64,000 nt of DNA from Ramazzottius varieornatus (taxonomy: Eukaryota; Tardigrada; Eutardigrada; Parachela; Ramazzottiidae), in NCBI GenBank assembly GCA_001949185.1, contig BDGG01000017.1, positions 558,001-622,000 on the forward strand, given 5' to 3'. The translations under genes were made by a program, and so were the position numbers. The notes under the pieces were generated by a model. That model did not search any database. It was not told the origin of the DNA and saw only the letters and a program-made list of their open reading frames with translations. The stretch's first letter is position 1, and each line of letters starts with the position of its first letter. Shown in pieces: positions 1 to 11,552 of the stretch.

Positions 1-99
1 ACTTGGTCCGTCTCTGTTGCAGATGCTTCCAAAAACAGCTTTGAAGACAGGCAAGTGAAAGTTACATTCAATAAAATCAGCAGTATTTGTCAGACAAAA

Positions 100-285
100 G
101 TATTCGAGAGCTCGCAAACAGGGTAGATAAGATTGCTGTCCGAAGTGGCGCACACTTCCGGTGTTATTGGCTCAAGGCGTGCCAGAGCGCCAGTTTGAGA
201 AGTGAGGACGATTGTTTCTTCATGTGGCGCTCGGTATCAGCCGACTGCACTGGAGATATGCGCCACTTAAGAAAATGAGTCGAGG
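100..285. repeat. Palindromic intron repeat, copy 1 (two units)
   Basis: A left flank GAGCTCGCAAACAGGGTAGA and AAGATTG precede GAAGTGGCGCACACTTCCGG. A second unit ends ATGCGCCACTTAAGAAAA. It lies upstream of the Ly6-like exon at 408, probably in an intron. Confidence 0.8.
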
Positions 286-407
286 TTGGTTGCCCAGGTC
301 CCAGTTTGAAGGATTAATGAAGTTTGTGTTTTGATGAGCAGTAGCTGTGTTGAGACAATAAATCTTCTGCGAACGATGTGTCTTGACTGTCTGAAGTGTT
401 GTCGTAG

Positions 408-3400
408 GTGGCGGGTGTGCCACGTCTGTTCGGCATCCCGTCGCACATCCTCATCGGCGCCATACTGCTTCAGCGCTCGCTCGCTGTCTCTCTCCACCCA
501 ACAAAGCTGCATGGAACTCTCCCACATCACTGGCATCGTCATGAATCTACCAGCCGAAGCCTACTTCATCCACTGCTTTACCAAGTTCCAACAGAACGGG
601 TCGACGCAAAGCATGGAACGCGGATGCCAAGTACGCTTGGCGCCTGTGCAGGACAGATGTGACAGCAAAGGTTATTATTGCTCCTGCAACTTCAATGGCT
701 GTAACAGCCAGGAATGGAATGGTGGTGGCTGGCAAGCGGCTGGACAGAGCAGCCAGATGCCGGTGGGTGCAGCTGCCAGTCCCATACCTCCTGTGGCTCC
801 TCGCAACAACGTCAGCAATGCACCACCAGTACCCGCCGGCCACACGGGTAAAGTAGGCAAACCCTCCTCATTCACTCATTCTTCATGTTGGAAATCAAAT
901 GTAGACATGGAATTTTATGAAGGAGGATTTCTTTGGCTTTTTCAGGTGGATGGAATGTGTCGGGGCTGGTTCGACATTGTTATTGGTGTAAGGGAACGGT
1001 GGAACGAAGGAGCGGTGTCCTTACGGGTTGTTTTGGAGAAGGGACGGCACTGAGGGAAGGCATTGTCGAGTGCAGCGAGAAGGATCCCAACATGCGAACA
1101 GATCTATTCTTGAACAGAGACCACGAGCTGGAATGCCTGACGGTCTTCCGTTACAGTACCAACCCGCATTCGACCCATGAAGCCATCATGGAACGCAAGT
1201 GCGCACTGCGGCGATCGATGGCCAGCCCAGTCCAGCGATGCAGCCAAGCTGAGAGCAAGGATGACGCCACGGGTGGGTACGCTGAAGTGGTGTGTCGCTG
1301 CAGCAACGACAACTACTGTAACGACGACACCTGGCCGACGACCCAGATGGGTCACCCGCCCTTTACTGTCGCCGCTGCTGTCATACCGCCGCTTGGGTCG
1401 GACTTGTGGGGTAGAGGTCGCAGTTGTCACCAGTGCGAGGGTACAGTGAATGTCAAGACTGGCAAGGTCCATGGCTGCTTCTTCCAAGATGGACTGAGTA
1501 ATGCCACGGCAGTCAGGTGCGCACATGCCGCAGAGTACGTGCAGGCTATCCTGAGGAACTTGCCGGCCCAGCAGCACTTTATTCACTGTGTAGCCCAGTT
1601 TGATGAAGGCAACAGCACGGACAGGCTGGTGGTTAGGCGCTACTGCGACGTACGGCTGTCACCTGTGCCGGACGGTTGTACGGCTGAGGGGAAGGTCAGG
1701 ACGTGTCGCTGTAACAGCCAGCACTGTAACAACGACCTGTGGAGTAACCAAACTGGCTTGATGGCCTCACCAGCTAGCACGGTGGTGCAAACTGTGGGGC
1801 CGCTGGATGTGATGCAGCCCGTCAAACCGACGGATATCAGTAGGCCGACACCGCTGAAGCCGGAGAAGTTGGCATCCTACCAGTGTGTCAGTCCACCGCA
1901 TGAGAAGGACATCATTAACGGGCACTGTTTCAAACCGCAGCACTCGCCGCTGGTTAATTGTTCTGATGACCCAAGGTTCCTCAGCCTCTTCAAAGACTTC
2001 CCCTCTTTCGTACCCATGTGTGAAACGGAGATGAAGACGACGGCCAAAAAGCCGTGTAAGTAACATATGTTCCTGCCTTTACATCCCATCTTATTTCTTT
2101 CTATTCTACTCTGCATTTTTATGTATTTCACTGTACTATTTACCGGAGTAATATGAAGATTAATTGAGCAGTTTTCTACGCTGTGCCATCAAAATTAGTC
2201 CCGGTTCAATGGCAGAGCCGAAGATTTGATTTGGTCGTTTCTAGATAAGTACTCCATCAGGCGGGCGTGTACAGCGAAAACTCTGGAAGAAGTGGGTGAA
2301 CACCACACGACGTTGCGGGCACCCGACAAGAATGGCTACAAAGTTGACCGGTGGCGTTGTCTGGCATCGTACTGCAACAGCCACCACTCGGTCTCATGGA
2401 GGAAGAAACTACCATGACAGCAGAGCCCATGACCTCGGGCCCCAACGTTAGCGGGCCTTCTCCCGTCGGCGACGAGTCTACCCGCCAGCCCAGTTCTGAT
2501 CCGCCCAGTACCCCAGTCAGCTCTGATGGCCCTGCGAGTGGTGACCCGCCATACGTTTGGAACAACAGCACAGCCAGCTCCGATCAGCCGTCTTGAACGA
2601 AGCCCAGTGGAAGCTCTTATCCACCATCCACACCGTCGATCGGTCCCGTAGAGCCTTCCCCTTCAGCCCAACCACCGCCGCCCCAATCGTCGTCTCCAGT
2701 GACAGGGGTGGTGGCCACGACCAAGCCTTTCGAACGATGGGTGTCTGAAAGACCTCCGCAGTGTAGTTGCAGCAATCCGTACTGTTGTCCGCCACCACAA
2801 GCCTACCCTTGCGGTAACCCCTACGGTTGCAAGGAATGGAAGTGCAGCAACCCTTCCTTTTGTCCCCCACCAGGTCCCAACCCGTGGTCCTGCACCAACA
2901 TCGTCAACTGCCGACCACCAGGTCCCAACCCCTGGAATTGTTCCTCACCCTGGGACTGCGACGTGCCGGACAAGAATGTGTGGAACTGCTCGTGCCCCTG
3001 GAACTGTGGCCCGTACCAGCCCTGGAACTGCAAGAGTCCCTTTGATTGTAAGCTACCCAACGACTACCAAAAGTGCCTGAATGAACCCTCAAAGTGTAGG
3101 GATGTACCGGCCTGGCTGATCAAGTGGTGGGCAACGCACCAGGCCCAAACCTTCCCTAACCTACCGCCAGTTCGCATTACTCAGCTGCAGACTGTGGTGC
3201 AGAACAACTCGCAGAATATGGTGATAAACTGGGGCAATCAACCACAAGGAAGGCCGATGCAGCAATCAAACCAGTCGCAGCTCGATGTGGAAGCAGTGGA
3301 TGTTGATGGCGGTACCGCTTCGACAGCGCGTACTTTCGCTTTCGTCTTGCGACAGGGCGACCTTGGCTTGTCTCTAGTGCTCTTTGCCTGCTTGTATGTC

Positions 3401-3409
3401 TACTTTTAA
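408..3409 (+). CDS. Multi-domain Ly6/three-finger-like surface protein, 5' end unresolved, with two frame lesions
   Basis: Visible exons are about 408-847, 946-2055 and 2245 onward; 847/946 and 2055/2245 join at good GT-AG sites in phase. The product holds four Cys-rich units (about 410-715, 960-1335, 1424-1740 and 1880-2385). Each begins CxxC or similar and ends in a CxC...CN pattern such as TCRCNSQHCNN, which is the signature of Ly6/uPAR three-finger domains. A Pro/Ser/Thr linker and a second Cys/Trp/Pro-rich block (WNCSSPWDC, WNCSCPWNC) follow. The C-terminus is hydrophobic (LGLSLVLFACLYVYF), as in a GPI-anchor signal. After the fourth CN the reading frame moves by one base near 2385-2400, and a TGA lies in frame at 2594-2596, so the gene may be decayed or the sequence may contain errors. 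The signal-peptide exon was not found; 408 is an acceptor, not a start. Ly6 assignment is by cysteine pattern only. Confidence 0.6.
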
Positions 3410-3571
3410 TTTTAATAGCCTCCTTATACGTCATACGTCCCTGTGATCTCATTTTCTGTACTTCCTGGTCAAAGTTGGACCAACCTGCAGTGATGATCTA
3501 GTTGGCTCCGCTACCTGGGAATTCTCATACCACAGATTGCGCATAAAGTAATGAGGAGGCAAACGAAACGG

Positions 3572-3648
3572 ACGAAATTGATATCTTGAGTGGCGCACTT
3601 TTTGCAGGCAATAACAGCGAGAACATGCGCCACTTGATAAAACAATCT
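3572..3648. repeat. Palindromic intron repeat, copy 2 (one unit)
   Basis: GAGTGGCGCACTTTTTGCAG pairs with ACATGCGCCACTTGAT. It lies between the Ly6-like and coiled-coil genes. Confidence 0.8.
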
Positions 3649-3811
3649 ACCCCAGCTCCTTTTTGGTACATCTTTACGATCATACAGTACTGAATTTTAA
3701 GAGAGACACTAGCAACGCATACCGATTCTAATGGCACATCTCGATGTCGGCCGAAGTGAGAAAGAAGCATAATTCTACTGGGTAATCGCCGTGTCAACGT
3801 TTCGCAGTGGT

Positions 3812-6800
3812 ATGTTCAACCCGGAAGTACAGCTCTTTCGCGGTCGACCTTTGCAGTCGTCTTTGTCTAACATCGATATCCTTTATCACACACAGAACGA
3901 GCTCATTTCTGATCTTATACAGTCCGAAGTTACCCTACCAGTACGCGACCCTGGTGTCGGCGATTACGACAGTACCTCTGCATCTAGTAACAATCATCAA
4001 GTCCTTTCTGGTAAATACGACGGTATATTACTGCGCCATGATCTTGAACCACGAATCAAACAAGCACGGGAGGCTCTGCGCAGACTCAAAGATGACTATT
4101 GTCAAGAACCATCTGACGGAAAGGATGATACTGACGACGGTGGCGAAACAGCACGGAGGGAATTTAGGGAGCAATTTTCTTTTATATTCGACACGTTTGA
4201 TCGGCTGGAGACAGCGCGAAGGATGGCAGCGTCGCAGCTGTTAGCAGAGAAGCACAACTTTAGGCAGACTAAAGACAGCTTTCTTAGAACCCGGACTTAC
4301 CTGTTGGAACGTGTGACGCAGGATATCCATGAAGGTGAGGAAGCCTGATGGAGGAAGCCATTTGCAGGAGACAACGTAAGGCTAGCCTGCTGTCTTTTGT
4401 CCGTTTCAGCCACTTTTGGCTTTACCCACGACTTTAAAGAGCTGCAAAAACACCGACACTTTTTAGACAAAGAACTGCAAGCCATCCAGCCAAGGTGGAA
4501 CAAGCGGAGAAGATCAACGGCGCTTTGCACCATCAAGTCCGCAATGCTCGTCAGCTGGGGTAAACCACGTCCAGAAGCGTTTCTCCAGAGATAACATCTC
4601 TCTTACATTTAACTCGGACCTATCTATAGCCTCAAAGTGCAGGAAAGAGTAAGTCAAGAGGAAACGAAGCTTTCGAATATGCGACAACAGCACAGGCTCG
4701 TAAGTACCCATGTAAAAGCACCATATCCGTGCAGGCTCGCTTCCGCGGTGACGTCATCGCGCACCCACTCACGTATATTGCAATTTGTTAGATTTATTTG
4801 TTGTGCGTTCATCTGCGTCTGCTGGGTTGTGCTTAACTGTTCCATATTGCAGTTGAAACAAAGACTGAAAGAGCTCCAAGGAAATAGCATGGACGCCAAG
4901 ACGGGAAAAGACCGAGGGCGGGCACTAGTCCGGAAGGAACGGACAGAGGTGCTACAAGAACTTCAGGACAAAATGGACCTAATCAACTCTGCAAGGTTGT
5001 AAAATACTTTCCTTATCAGTCCTGGAGCACTGCAAATTTTTCCGCTTGCAGGGAGGAACGAATGGAACGTCAGTGTGATATGAAGTTAAGGCAAGAAAAG
5101 CGAGACCAGCTTTCTCAAAGACTAAAGGAACTGCGAGGACGTCTTCTGCCGTTACAGTCGACCGCCGCCAAGCTGGGCAGAAACATCGACGAGAACACTG
5201 CCCAGTTGACGGAGAAAGTCCAAATGATCAAGCAGGAGCATCTGAGGCGTGAGACCATACGCCAGGAGGCGCTGGCTGCTGGACGGCCCTTGCCGACGCG
5301 CGAGGAAGTGCGGCGCAAGTTACGTCTACAAAACGTGCGCTTCACCCGGAAATTACAACAAAGAGCTGTGAAGGAAGAGAAGAAGAAACTGGCTGCTGTA
5401 AGGGAAGAAGAAAGACTGACGGATAATATGGAAACAGTTACGCGTAGGTTGCTGGTTCTACGTCAGACCAAGGAGTCCTTGCTGCCACGTATCCAACGAC
5501 TTCAGTTCCTGGAGGAAACCTTCCAGCAGGACTTGAAAGAAAAGAAGGCCGAGAAGGAAAGTATCGCTACAGAACATGTAGTGAAGAAGGAACAAGCGCT
5601 ACATGCCAAGAAACGGCTTGTCGCCACAAGGAAGGATTTCAAAGTGAGATCACAGAACAAAGATTATTTTTTTAAATCGATTTAAAATCACTCTGGAAAG
5701 GATTAAAATTTAATGTCGAATTATTCTACGGAAAAAATGTATCCGTTTTAGTTCAAGATCGAGGAAAAGACACACGAGATGGAAAGGGTCACGGCGAAAC
5801 GAGTTACTGCTGAGAAACTGTTAACGGAACTTCGAGTGCAAGATAAAGTGGAAAGACAACGTATTCAGCAGATTGTGAAGGTGAGGAAAGAAGAACTTGA
5901 ACAAGCCATCGACAAGCATCGGATAAGAGCAGTCGAAGTCAAGAAAGTCGAGAAGAAAATTGAAAAGGTCAAAGCTGAATTAGACGAAGTCCAGCTGGCG
6001 GTTACGGTCGAGAAGGAGCTTATCGAAGCCGACGAGGAAATACGTGTTGACCAGCAGAAAGAACTCACTGAACGCAGTCACACCGCCGTCGCGGAATTTA
6101 GAGAATGTCAGAACGAGGTCAAAGAGAAAAGAGTCGAGATTGAAAAGCTGAAGGAAGAGGAAATCACTCTGAAAGAAAATCTCGAGAAAACGATAGCCCA
6201 GTTAAAACAGAAACTGTTGGTTGACCTACCAACGGTCAAGATGGACTTTCATGTTGAGTACTCGGCATACCAAATGCTAAGGTGGCATCAGCAGCGGTTT
6301 AACAAAGTGAAAGAGGATCTTTATGTGCGTGGTGACCACGAAAGAGCAACAGAGATACGAAGGGTGGAGGTGCTGTACGACAGGGCCTTGCAGAAACGGA
6401 AGGAGCTGGGGGATGCATGCACCAACAACTTCCGGGAGGTCCGGAAGTATTATCATGTCAACGTTGTCCATCGAATCATGCATATCGAAAGTGTCCGGAA
6501 GGCCCTCAATGAGCAAGCTATCGAGGAAAGATACAACAGTGCTGTGGAGGTAAAACTCAGATCCTCAGTTAGCAGCTGGGCAAACAAATTGGACGTGATT
6601 GTTTTCCCGAGTGGCGCAATTTATCAGCCAATAACACTGAAAGCGGACGTGACTTGGAGAAGCAGACTAGCCGATGTTTTCCCAAGTGGCGCATGCTTTG
6701 GCCAATGATACCGCAAATGTGCGCTACTTTGGAAGAACAACCTTGTCCAGCTTATTTGCCGAGCTTTCATTCTTCCTTCTGCGACCAAGTCTTCCGTGTA

Positions 6801-7110
6801 GTAACTGGGATGACTGTAGATGGCTGAAGCAGAGAAAGATTATGAGAAGGAAGAAGCGTCAGCTATGCAAGATGAAGAGCTGTACTGGATTGGCAGGATA
6901 CAGCATCATAAGAAAGGTCTGCGAGAAGAGCTAGAGTTTGTGATTGGTACCGAAGACGAGCTCCTGCAACGATCGAACGCCATCTGGGAAAGCTTAAAGA
7001 GCGATGTCGTGCAGAAACAAAGAATAAAACTCCCCTCTTACCTGGCTGCTGTCTTCGAACAACCATTTAGCGCAGATGGAAAAACGAACTCTAGGGGTGA
7101 TAACTTCTGA
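3812..7110 (+). CDS. Long coiled-coil protein, family not recognised
   Basis: Exons read in phase include about 3812-4334, 4410 onward, 4643-4698, 4853-4997, about 5053-5642, about 5752-6548 and 6820-7110. The start is the first ATG in the open frame (MFNPEVQLFRGRPLQ). The protein is roughly 850-900 residues and nearly all heptad-rich Glu/Lys/Arg/Gln helix (for example VKKVEKKIEKVKAELDEVQL), with short breaks at Pro. There is no signal peptide or membrane segment, so a cytoskeletal, centrosomal or axonemal filament role is plausible, but I do not recognise the family. The boundary of exon 2 near 4490-4560 is uncertain because several GT sites compete. The last intron (6549-6819) is filled mainly by a tandem copy of the dispersed palindromic repeat. 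Confidence 0.7.
6588..6772. repeat. Palindromic intron repeat, copy 3 (two units)
   Basis: GATTGTTTTCCCGAGTGGCG starts unit one; TTTTCCCAAGTGGCGCATGC starts unit two, followed by GTGCGCTACTTTGG and a right flank ending TTTGCCGAGCTTTC. It sits in the last intron of the coiled-coil gene. Confidence 0.85.
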
Positions 7111-7783
7111 TTGTCCAAATGCAAGATATCGTTGTCTGCTTGTCCAAAAATAGAAGTTTTTCGTACCGAACCGCACTACAAGGACTCGTTATAAGGATTT
7201 ATCAGAGTGTGCCGTACGGTAGTTTTTCAGCGCAACTAAGGCAGTTCGTCGATCGAGGAAGACTTCCCAGGTCGACCGTGAATTCCATCGTACGTTGACC
7301 CACATCGGCGCGTGTACCACGATCGGATTCGTGTAAACACTTCACTAGGCTTTAGAAGTTCGGAGATTAGTCTCTGAAATTGTAGTGAGGGACATGAAGT
7401 GCCCGGTGTTTGCTAAGATGATGCGGCGACATCTTCATGTTCAAGTGGTCATGGCGCACGTGTAACGATGGACAAGGAATGTGGTAACTGTATTGTGGTC
7501 ACTTTGACGCCAGACCTGAGTCAACAGGGCAACGGAACTTGCCTCATATCTTGTGCACCGGTAAACTACCATTCCTACCATTCCAGCCCATCGACCAGCA
7601 GCCGGCACAACCATCTATGTCTTGCATGTGGGAAGAGATTACTGCAGCAAGTGTCACTGTGGACATCTTCCGGACATTTCGACTGTGATTTTTCTAATGG
7701 ATGCTAGCATTTGTCGCGGCGTTGATCTCTCTTCAGACAAATAGTACATCCGTTAATTGGCCGTGCAAGTTTTCAAGCCTATC
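7111..7783. other. Intergenic stretch with one short Cys-rich open frame
   Basis: This separates the coiled-coil gene from the hemopexin gene. A 79-codon open frame at 7468-7707 (+) starts MDKECGNCIVVTLT and contains nine cysteines, but it has no signal peptide, recognisable domain or splice partner, so I do not call it a gene. The rest probably holds the 3' end of the upstream gene and the promoter and 5' UTR of the downstream one. Confidence 0.4.
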
Positions 7784-9239
7784 ATGTCAAATATCTCGAC
7801 CTTGCTGGAATTCACCATGATGAGTATTTTGTCGTTATTCCTTCTGCTTATAACTGTCGACGGAAATCCAAGACAAAAACGTATGCATCTCTTCCCGGTA
7901 ATTTACATAGGAAATCTAGTCATCGTATGCAACGCAAAAATACTTTTTGCTTATAGGAGTTGTCTGGCTTGGTGTAAAATATGTGCCGATGAAGAACGGG
8001 ACCTTCGGAAAGATTAGGCCGTTCAAGCCGTACATGGCCACGTCACCACGCCCAGCTCAAACCTGGACGGCTCTTCCCGCTTCGCCTCTGACTAACCCTC
8101 CCATTCCATCCACACGACCCACAGCGCCCACGTCGGGCGCCACAGCTACCATCACCACCATTCCCACCATTCCAACCACAGCCACGGCCTTCTGGCTGAC
8201 CGCCCCTACCGTAAATTCTGCCGCCATACCTCTCCACGTACCCAGCACCAACCTCCAATTGTGCTCGCCGGACTTTGTGCCACAAGTAGTGGTCCAGACC
8301 GGCGACGGCAACACCTTCGTCTTCCAAGGGGACCACTACTGGCAAGTGATGGACTTTCAAGGCAATGTGGTGGACAACCGCATGAAGGCTGGCTCCAAGA
8401 TCGCCAAGGACTGGCCGGGTTTACCCAACAACCTTGACGCGGCCATCACGCTGGCGGATGGCACCACGCTCTTTTTCAAGGATGACCGCTTTTATGTCTT
8501 CTGGAATAAGATGCCCAGGGAGCCTGCCACAGGGTTTATCGAAGCGGCGTTCCCGTACATGCCGCCCGCAGATATCGATGCGGCTTTCATGACAAATACG
8601 TCGCTGGTGTTCATCAAAGGACCGAGCTTCTACCTATTTGGCGTTGAGCAATTTCCGTTTGTTCAGCGAGGAAATACGGTAAGCAGCTGTTACTCGATAC
8701 GAACCCAAAAACCTTTTTTTCCACATGTTAACTATTCTGTTCAGATCGACATGGGACTTCCTGATCTGCCAGTGGAGTCCGCCGTTAATCTGTCCGACGG
8801 ATTAGCGTACCTAATTGTGGAAAACATCGTGTATCAGATGGATACGTCTTCGTTACAAGTAAGTCAAACGGGATGTCAGCAAATGACTACACCCGGATAG
8901 TTTCCCCCAAGTAGCGCAAGTTCTCAGCCAACGACAACGCAAAGGTGCACCGCTTCAGTCAGTAATCTGGGGGAAATCATTTGCCGACGTCCCAAATACA
9001 GTAGTACCGAGGTACCTGGACCATGACCAGCTTCTACATAAGAGACATCACGGAATATGTACTTTACAGGTAATTTCGACGTTTCCGACGCAAAGTCTGT
9101 ACGGTTGCCTCGAACCGCTGAAGCACCGGAAGATGCACCTGCGGCCTTACGGACGGCAGTTTCACCCTGAAATCAGCGATCTAAAATCGTGGACCGCCGC
9201 CATGCTTTCATTCAAACAATACAATGATGTCACCCTTTG
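7784..9239 (+). CDS. Secreted hemopexin-repeat protein
   Basis: Four exons join in phase: 7784-7880, 7957-8678, 8745-8858 and 9070-9239, giving about 367 residues. The N-terminus is a signal peptide (MMSILSLFLLLITVDG) followed by a dibasic RQKR site. A Thr/Pro/Ala-rich linker leads into hemopexin-type blades: TFVFQGDHYWQV, then NLDAAITLADGTTLFFKDDRFYVFW, seen here as NLDAAI plus LFFKDDRFYVFW, then ADIDAAF plus SLVFIKGPSFYLF, then AVNLSDGLAYLIVENIVYQM. The D-A-A/F-F-K-x-x-x-Y pattern and the paired cysteines (LCS before blade 1, YGCLEP near the end) fit a four-bladed hemopexin propeller closed by one disulphide. No metalloprotease domain is present, so it is closer to vitronectin/hemopexin-like binding proteins than to MMPs. 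Intron 3 holds a diverged palindromic repeat. Confidence 0.78.
8900..8995. repeat. Palindromic intron repeat, copy 4 (diverged)
   Basis: TTTCCCCCAAGTAGCGCAAG and AAGGTGCACCGCTTCAG are decayed arms; the right flank reads TCATTTGCCGACGTCCC. Hemopexin gene intron 3. Confidence 0.6.
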
Positions 9240-9552
9240 ACCGGTAGAAATATGTTGTGTGTCCGAGCAGCATTCTTCACGGTTTGTTTCGTTCAGTATT
9301 GGCATGTAAATTATTGTCAAATCGGACTCGATAGATTTTATTGTACCGGCATACACTACTGTATCGTCGACGCTTTTACATTATTAATGGCTTAGAATGG
9401 AATTGGCGCTTTGTACGTCGCAAGAAAAATCGTTCTTACGACTGATGGTTTCAATAGCTTGCTGCTGTTGTATTTCCGACTGCAAAAGATAAGTATTAGG
9501 TGCGGAAGTACGACGTGTCCCCTATTTTCGGTATAGTAGGCTCGGCGTAGCT

Positions 9553-9819
9553 NNNNNNNNNNNNNNNNNNNNNNNNNNNNNNNNNNNNNNNNNNNNNNNN
9601 NNNNNNNNNNNNNNNNNNNNNNNNNNNNNNNNNNNNNNNNNNNNNNNNNNNNNNNNNNNNNNNNNNNNNNNNNNNNNNNNNNNNNNNNNNNNNNNNNNNN
9701 NNNNNNNNNNNNNNNNNNNNNNNNNNNNNNNNNNNNNNNNNNNNNNNNNNNNNNNNNNNNNNNNNNNNNNNNNNNNNNNNNNNNNNNNNNNNNNNNNNNN
9801 NNNNNNNNNNNNNNNNNNN
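9553..9819. other. Assembly gap (267 N) flanked by inverted repeats
   Basis: Positions 9553-9819 are all N. The left flank (9530-9552, TATAGTAGGCTCGGCGTAGCT) and the reverse complement of the right flank (about 9822-9846, containing TATAGTAGACTCGGCGAAGC) match at nearly every base. The missing DNA is therefore probably the inside of a foldback element or hairpin. Confidence 0.9.
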
Positions 9820-10739
9820 TTTAGCTTCGCCGAGTCTACTATAATTTTCGGGTACCAAGTTCAAAAATTGTTCTGTCGTTTGCGCGAAGTGTTTCATCCC
9901 GAACTTTTTGCGATATGATGCACCATCATCCGGCTTTCGAATGACCGGATGTTCAGATCGTCGGTGTCCGTTTGTCGAGCTGCAAATTCAGTTTGCGAAA
10001 GTGACTGTTGTGTGAGTTACCCGTGAATTTCGGGAAACAAACGAACGTTTTCCCAAAAGCACTATCAGGTTTTTTTGAAGCATGGGATGCCAAAGTTATC
10101 CGAGAGGAAACTAGGGCATGAATCCAGACACTGAATCTTACCCCAGCGAGGGCTCTGGGAGTTTGATCGCTAATCAACTTCGGGCAGAAACAGAGCACAG
10201 CTTGGCGCATCTGCTGAACATCTTACCAAAGGTTTCTAGGAAGTCCGTGAGGCGGGATAAATTTAGTTCTAACTAACTAACTAAAGTGGCGCACTTTGAA
10301 CGCTGGTTTTACACCGGAAAAAACGGAAATTCTTGTTTTTCGAATCCCGCAAGCTGCAATTAGAGGACTTCTGACGGCCATAATAAATACCCAACTCCGG
10401 TCTACAGCATAACAAGATCCGCTTCGAAATTGACGAGGCCAGTGTCGGGAGAAAAACAATTGAAAAAACAGCGAAATAGCATCCCCTCTGACTTTAAGCC
10501 CAGCTTTCTCCTTCCGTGGTCAGCGCACAGACAAAATTCTTGCTGCCGTGAAAAAAGGAATGTCGGTGGACAACACATTACATGAAGGAGAAGACCGAAG
10601 CTAGACCAGAAACAAACTCGCGAAAAAATTTTAATGTGTCCCGTCGAGAAGGGACAAGTCATACTTTTGCACCAGATAGTAATGATTGAAGAAACTCGAA
10701 TTAAATCGATTCGCCAGTTTATAGAGTGGCCAACCTTAC

Positions 10740-10870
10740 CTCGCTTTTCGCACTGGTCGAGGCGATATCGTCTGAGTATTTGAATAAAGGCGATCTTCAT
10801 CTCCAGCAAGGATATGCCCAAAAACGGGCTGCCGCCTGCCCATACCCAGATTAAGGGGAGGTTGTCGTGT
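10740..10870 (-). pseudogene. Cytochrome P450 C-terminal remnant
   Basis: The minus strand reads SLLEMKIAFIQILRRYRLDQ, then CEKR and a donor-like GTAAGG. This matches exon 9 of the intact P450 in this window (FALLEVKIAFIRILKRYRLD), with obvious nucleotide similarity over about 65 bases. The residues before it (WVWAGGSPFLGIS) sit where the heme loop FGAGPRNCIGMR should be but lack the heme-ligand cysteine. No further exons were found on either side. The intron that separates GMR from FALLE in the intact gene is absent here, so the piece derives from an intron-poor paralogue or has been rearranged. Confidence 0.7.
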
Positions 10871-10944
10871 ATTCTGGCCCTTCTGGGAAACAATTAGAAA
10901 CGGGAGACGGGGGAATGTTTTCCGTGTAAAGACCGTTCCTCATG

Positions 10945-11552
10945 CTAGAGTAATGCCCCATTCGTGCTTACGTGTCGGCGACAGAAGTGAAAGGCGAGAA
11001 GTTTGCAATCAAGTAATGCGGCTACCAACGGTTCGCAAATTTCTGACACAGGCATGACGTTACAACTTTTTCGCCAAGTTTTGACTCTGCACCTTTCCGT
11101 AAAACTGCCTGTCGTTCATACTCCGATGCGGCAGAAACGGAATGTCAGGTCAGGTTATGTCATATGGTGTGGTGTCATGTCATAGACCACAACCTGTCGG
11201 AAGTGGCCGACTGTATACCTCGATAGATTCTATGCAAGAGATCCTGGGTGAGTACAGAAGGGGTTGTATTACAGGAAGATAGAAAACGCGCCAAAGTGAA
11301 AATCCGCCAGAAAACACATTTCCCGCACGCTCATCCTGATTCCCATAAATCGCGAAATACGGCACTAAACGAAAAAGTTAAGGCGAAAAACCGAGCGGAA
11401 AAAACTAAGTAATGGACCGTTCGTACTCAAAAACTTTTGTTGCAGCCGCAGAACTTTCGCCGCTGGAAGTGCGAACGATGACGTCACCAAAAAACCGTTT
11501 TTACTGCTGTCTTCTGTCGCCGACGCGTAAGCATGAATGGGGCATAATGGAC
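10945..11552. repeat. Foldback unit with about 40-bp inverted arms
   Basis: The left arm 10945-10987 contains TAATGCCCCATTCGTGCTTA then CGTGTCGGCGACAGAAG. The right arm 11508-11552 is its reverse complement with a few mismatches (CTTCTGTCGCCGACGCGTAA, GCATGAATGGGGCATAA). The interior of about 520 bp has no transposase-like frame, so this looks like a non-autonomous DNA element. Confidence 0.65.

Noticed and set aside
9496-9897. A 133-codon minus-strand frame across the N run
   Set aside because: It is open only because N is unreadable; it is not a gene.
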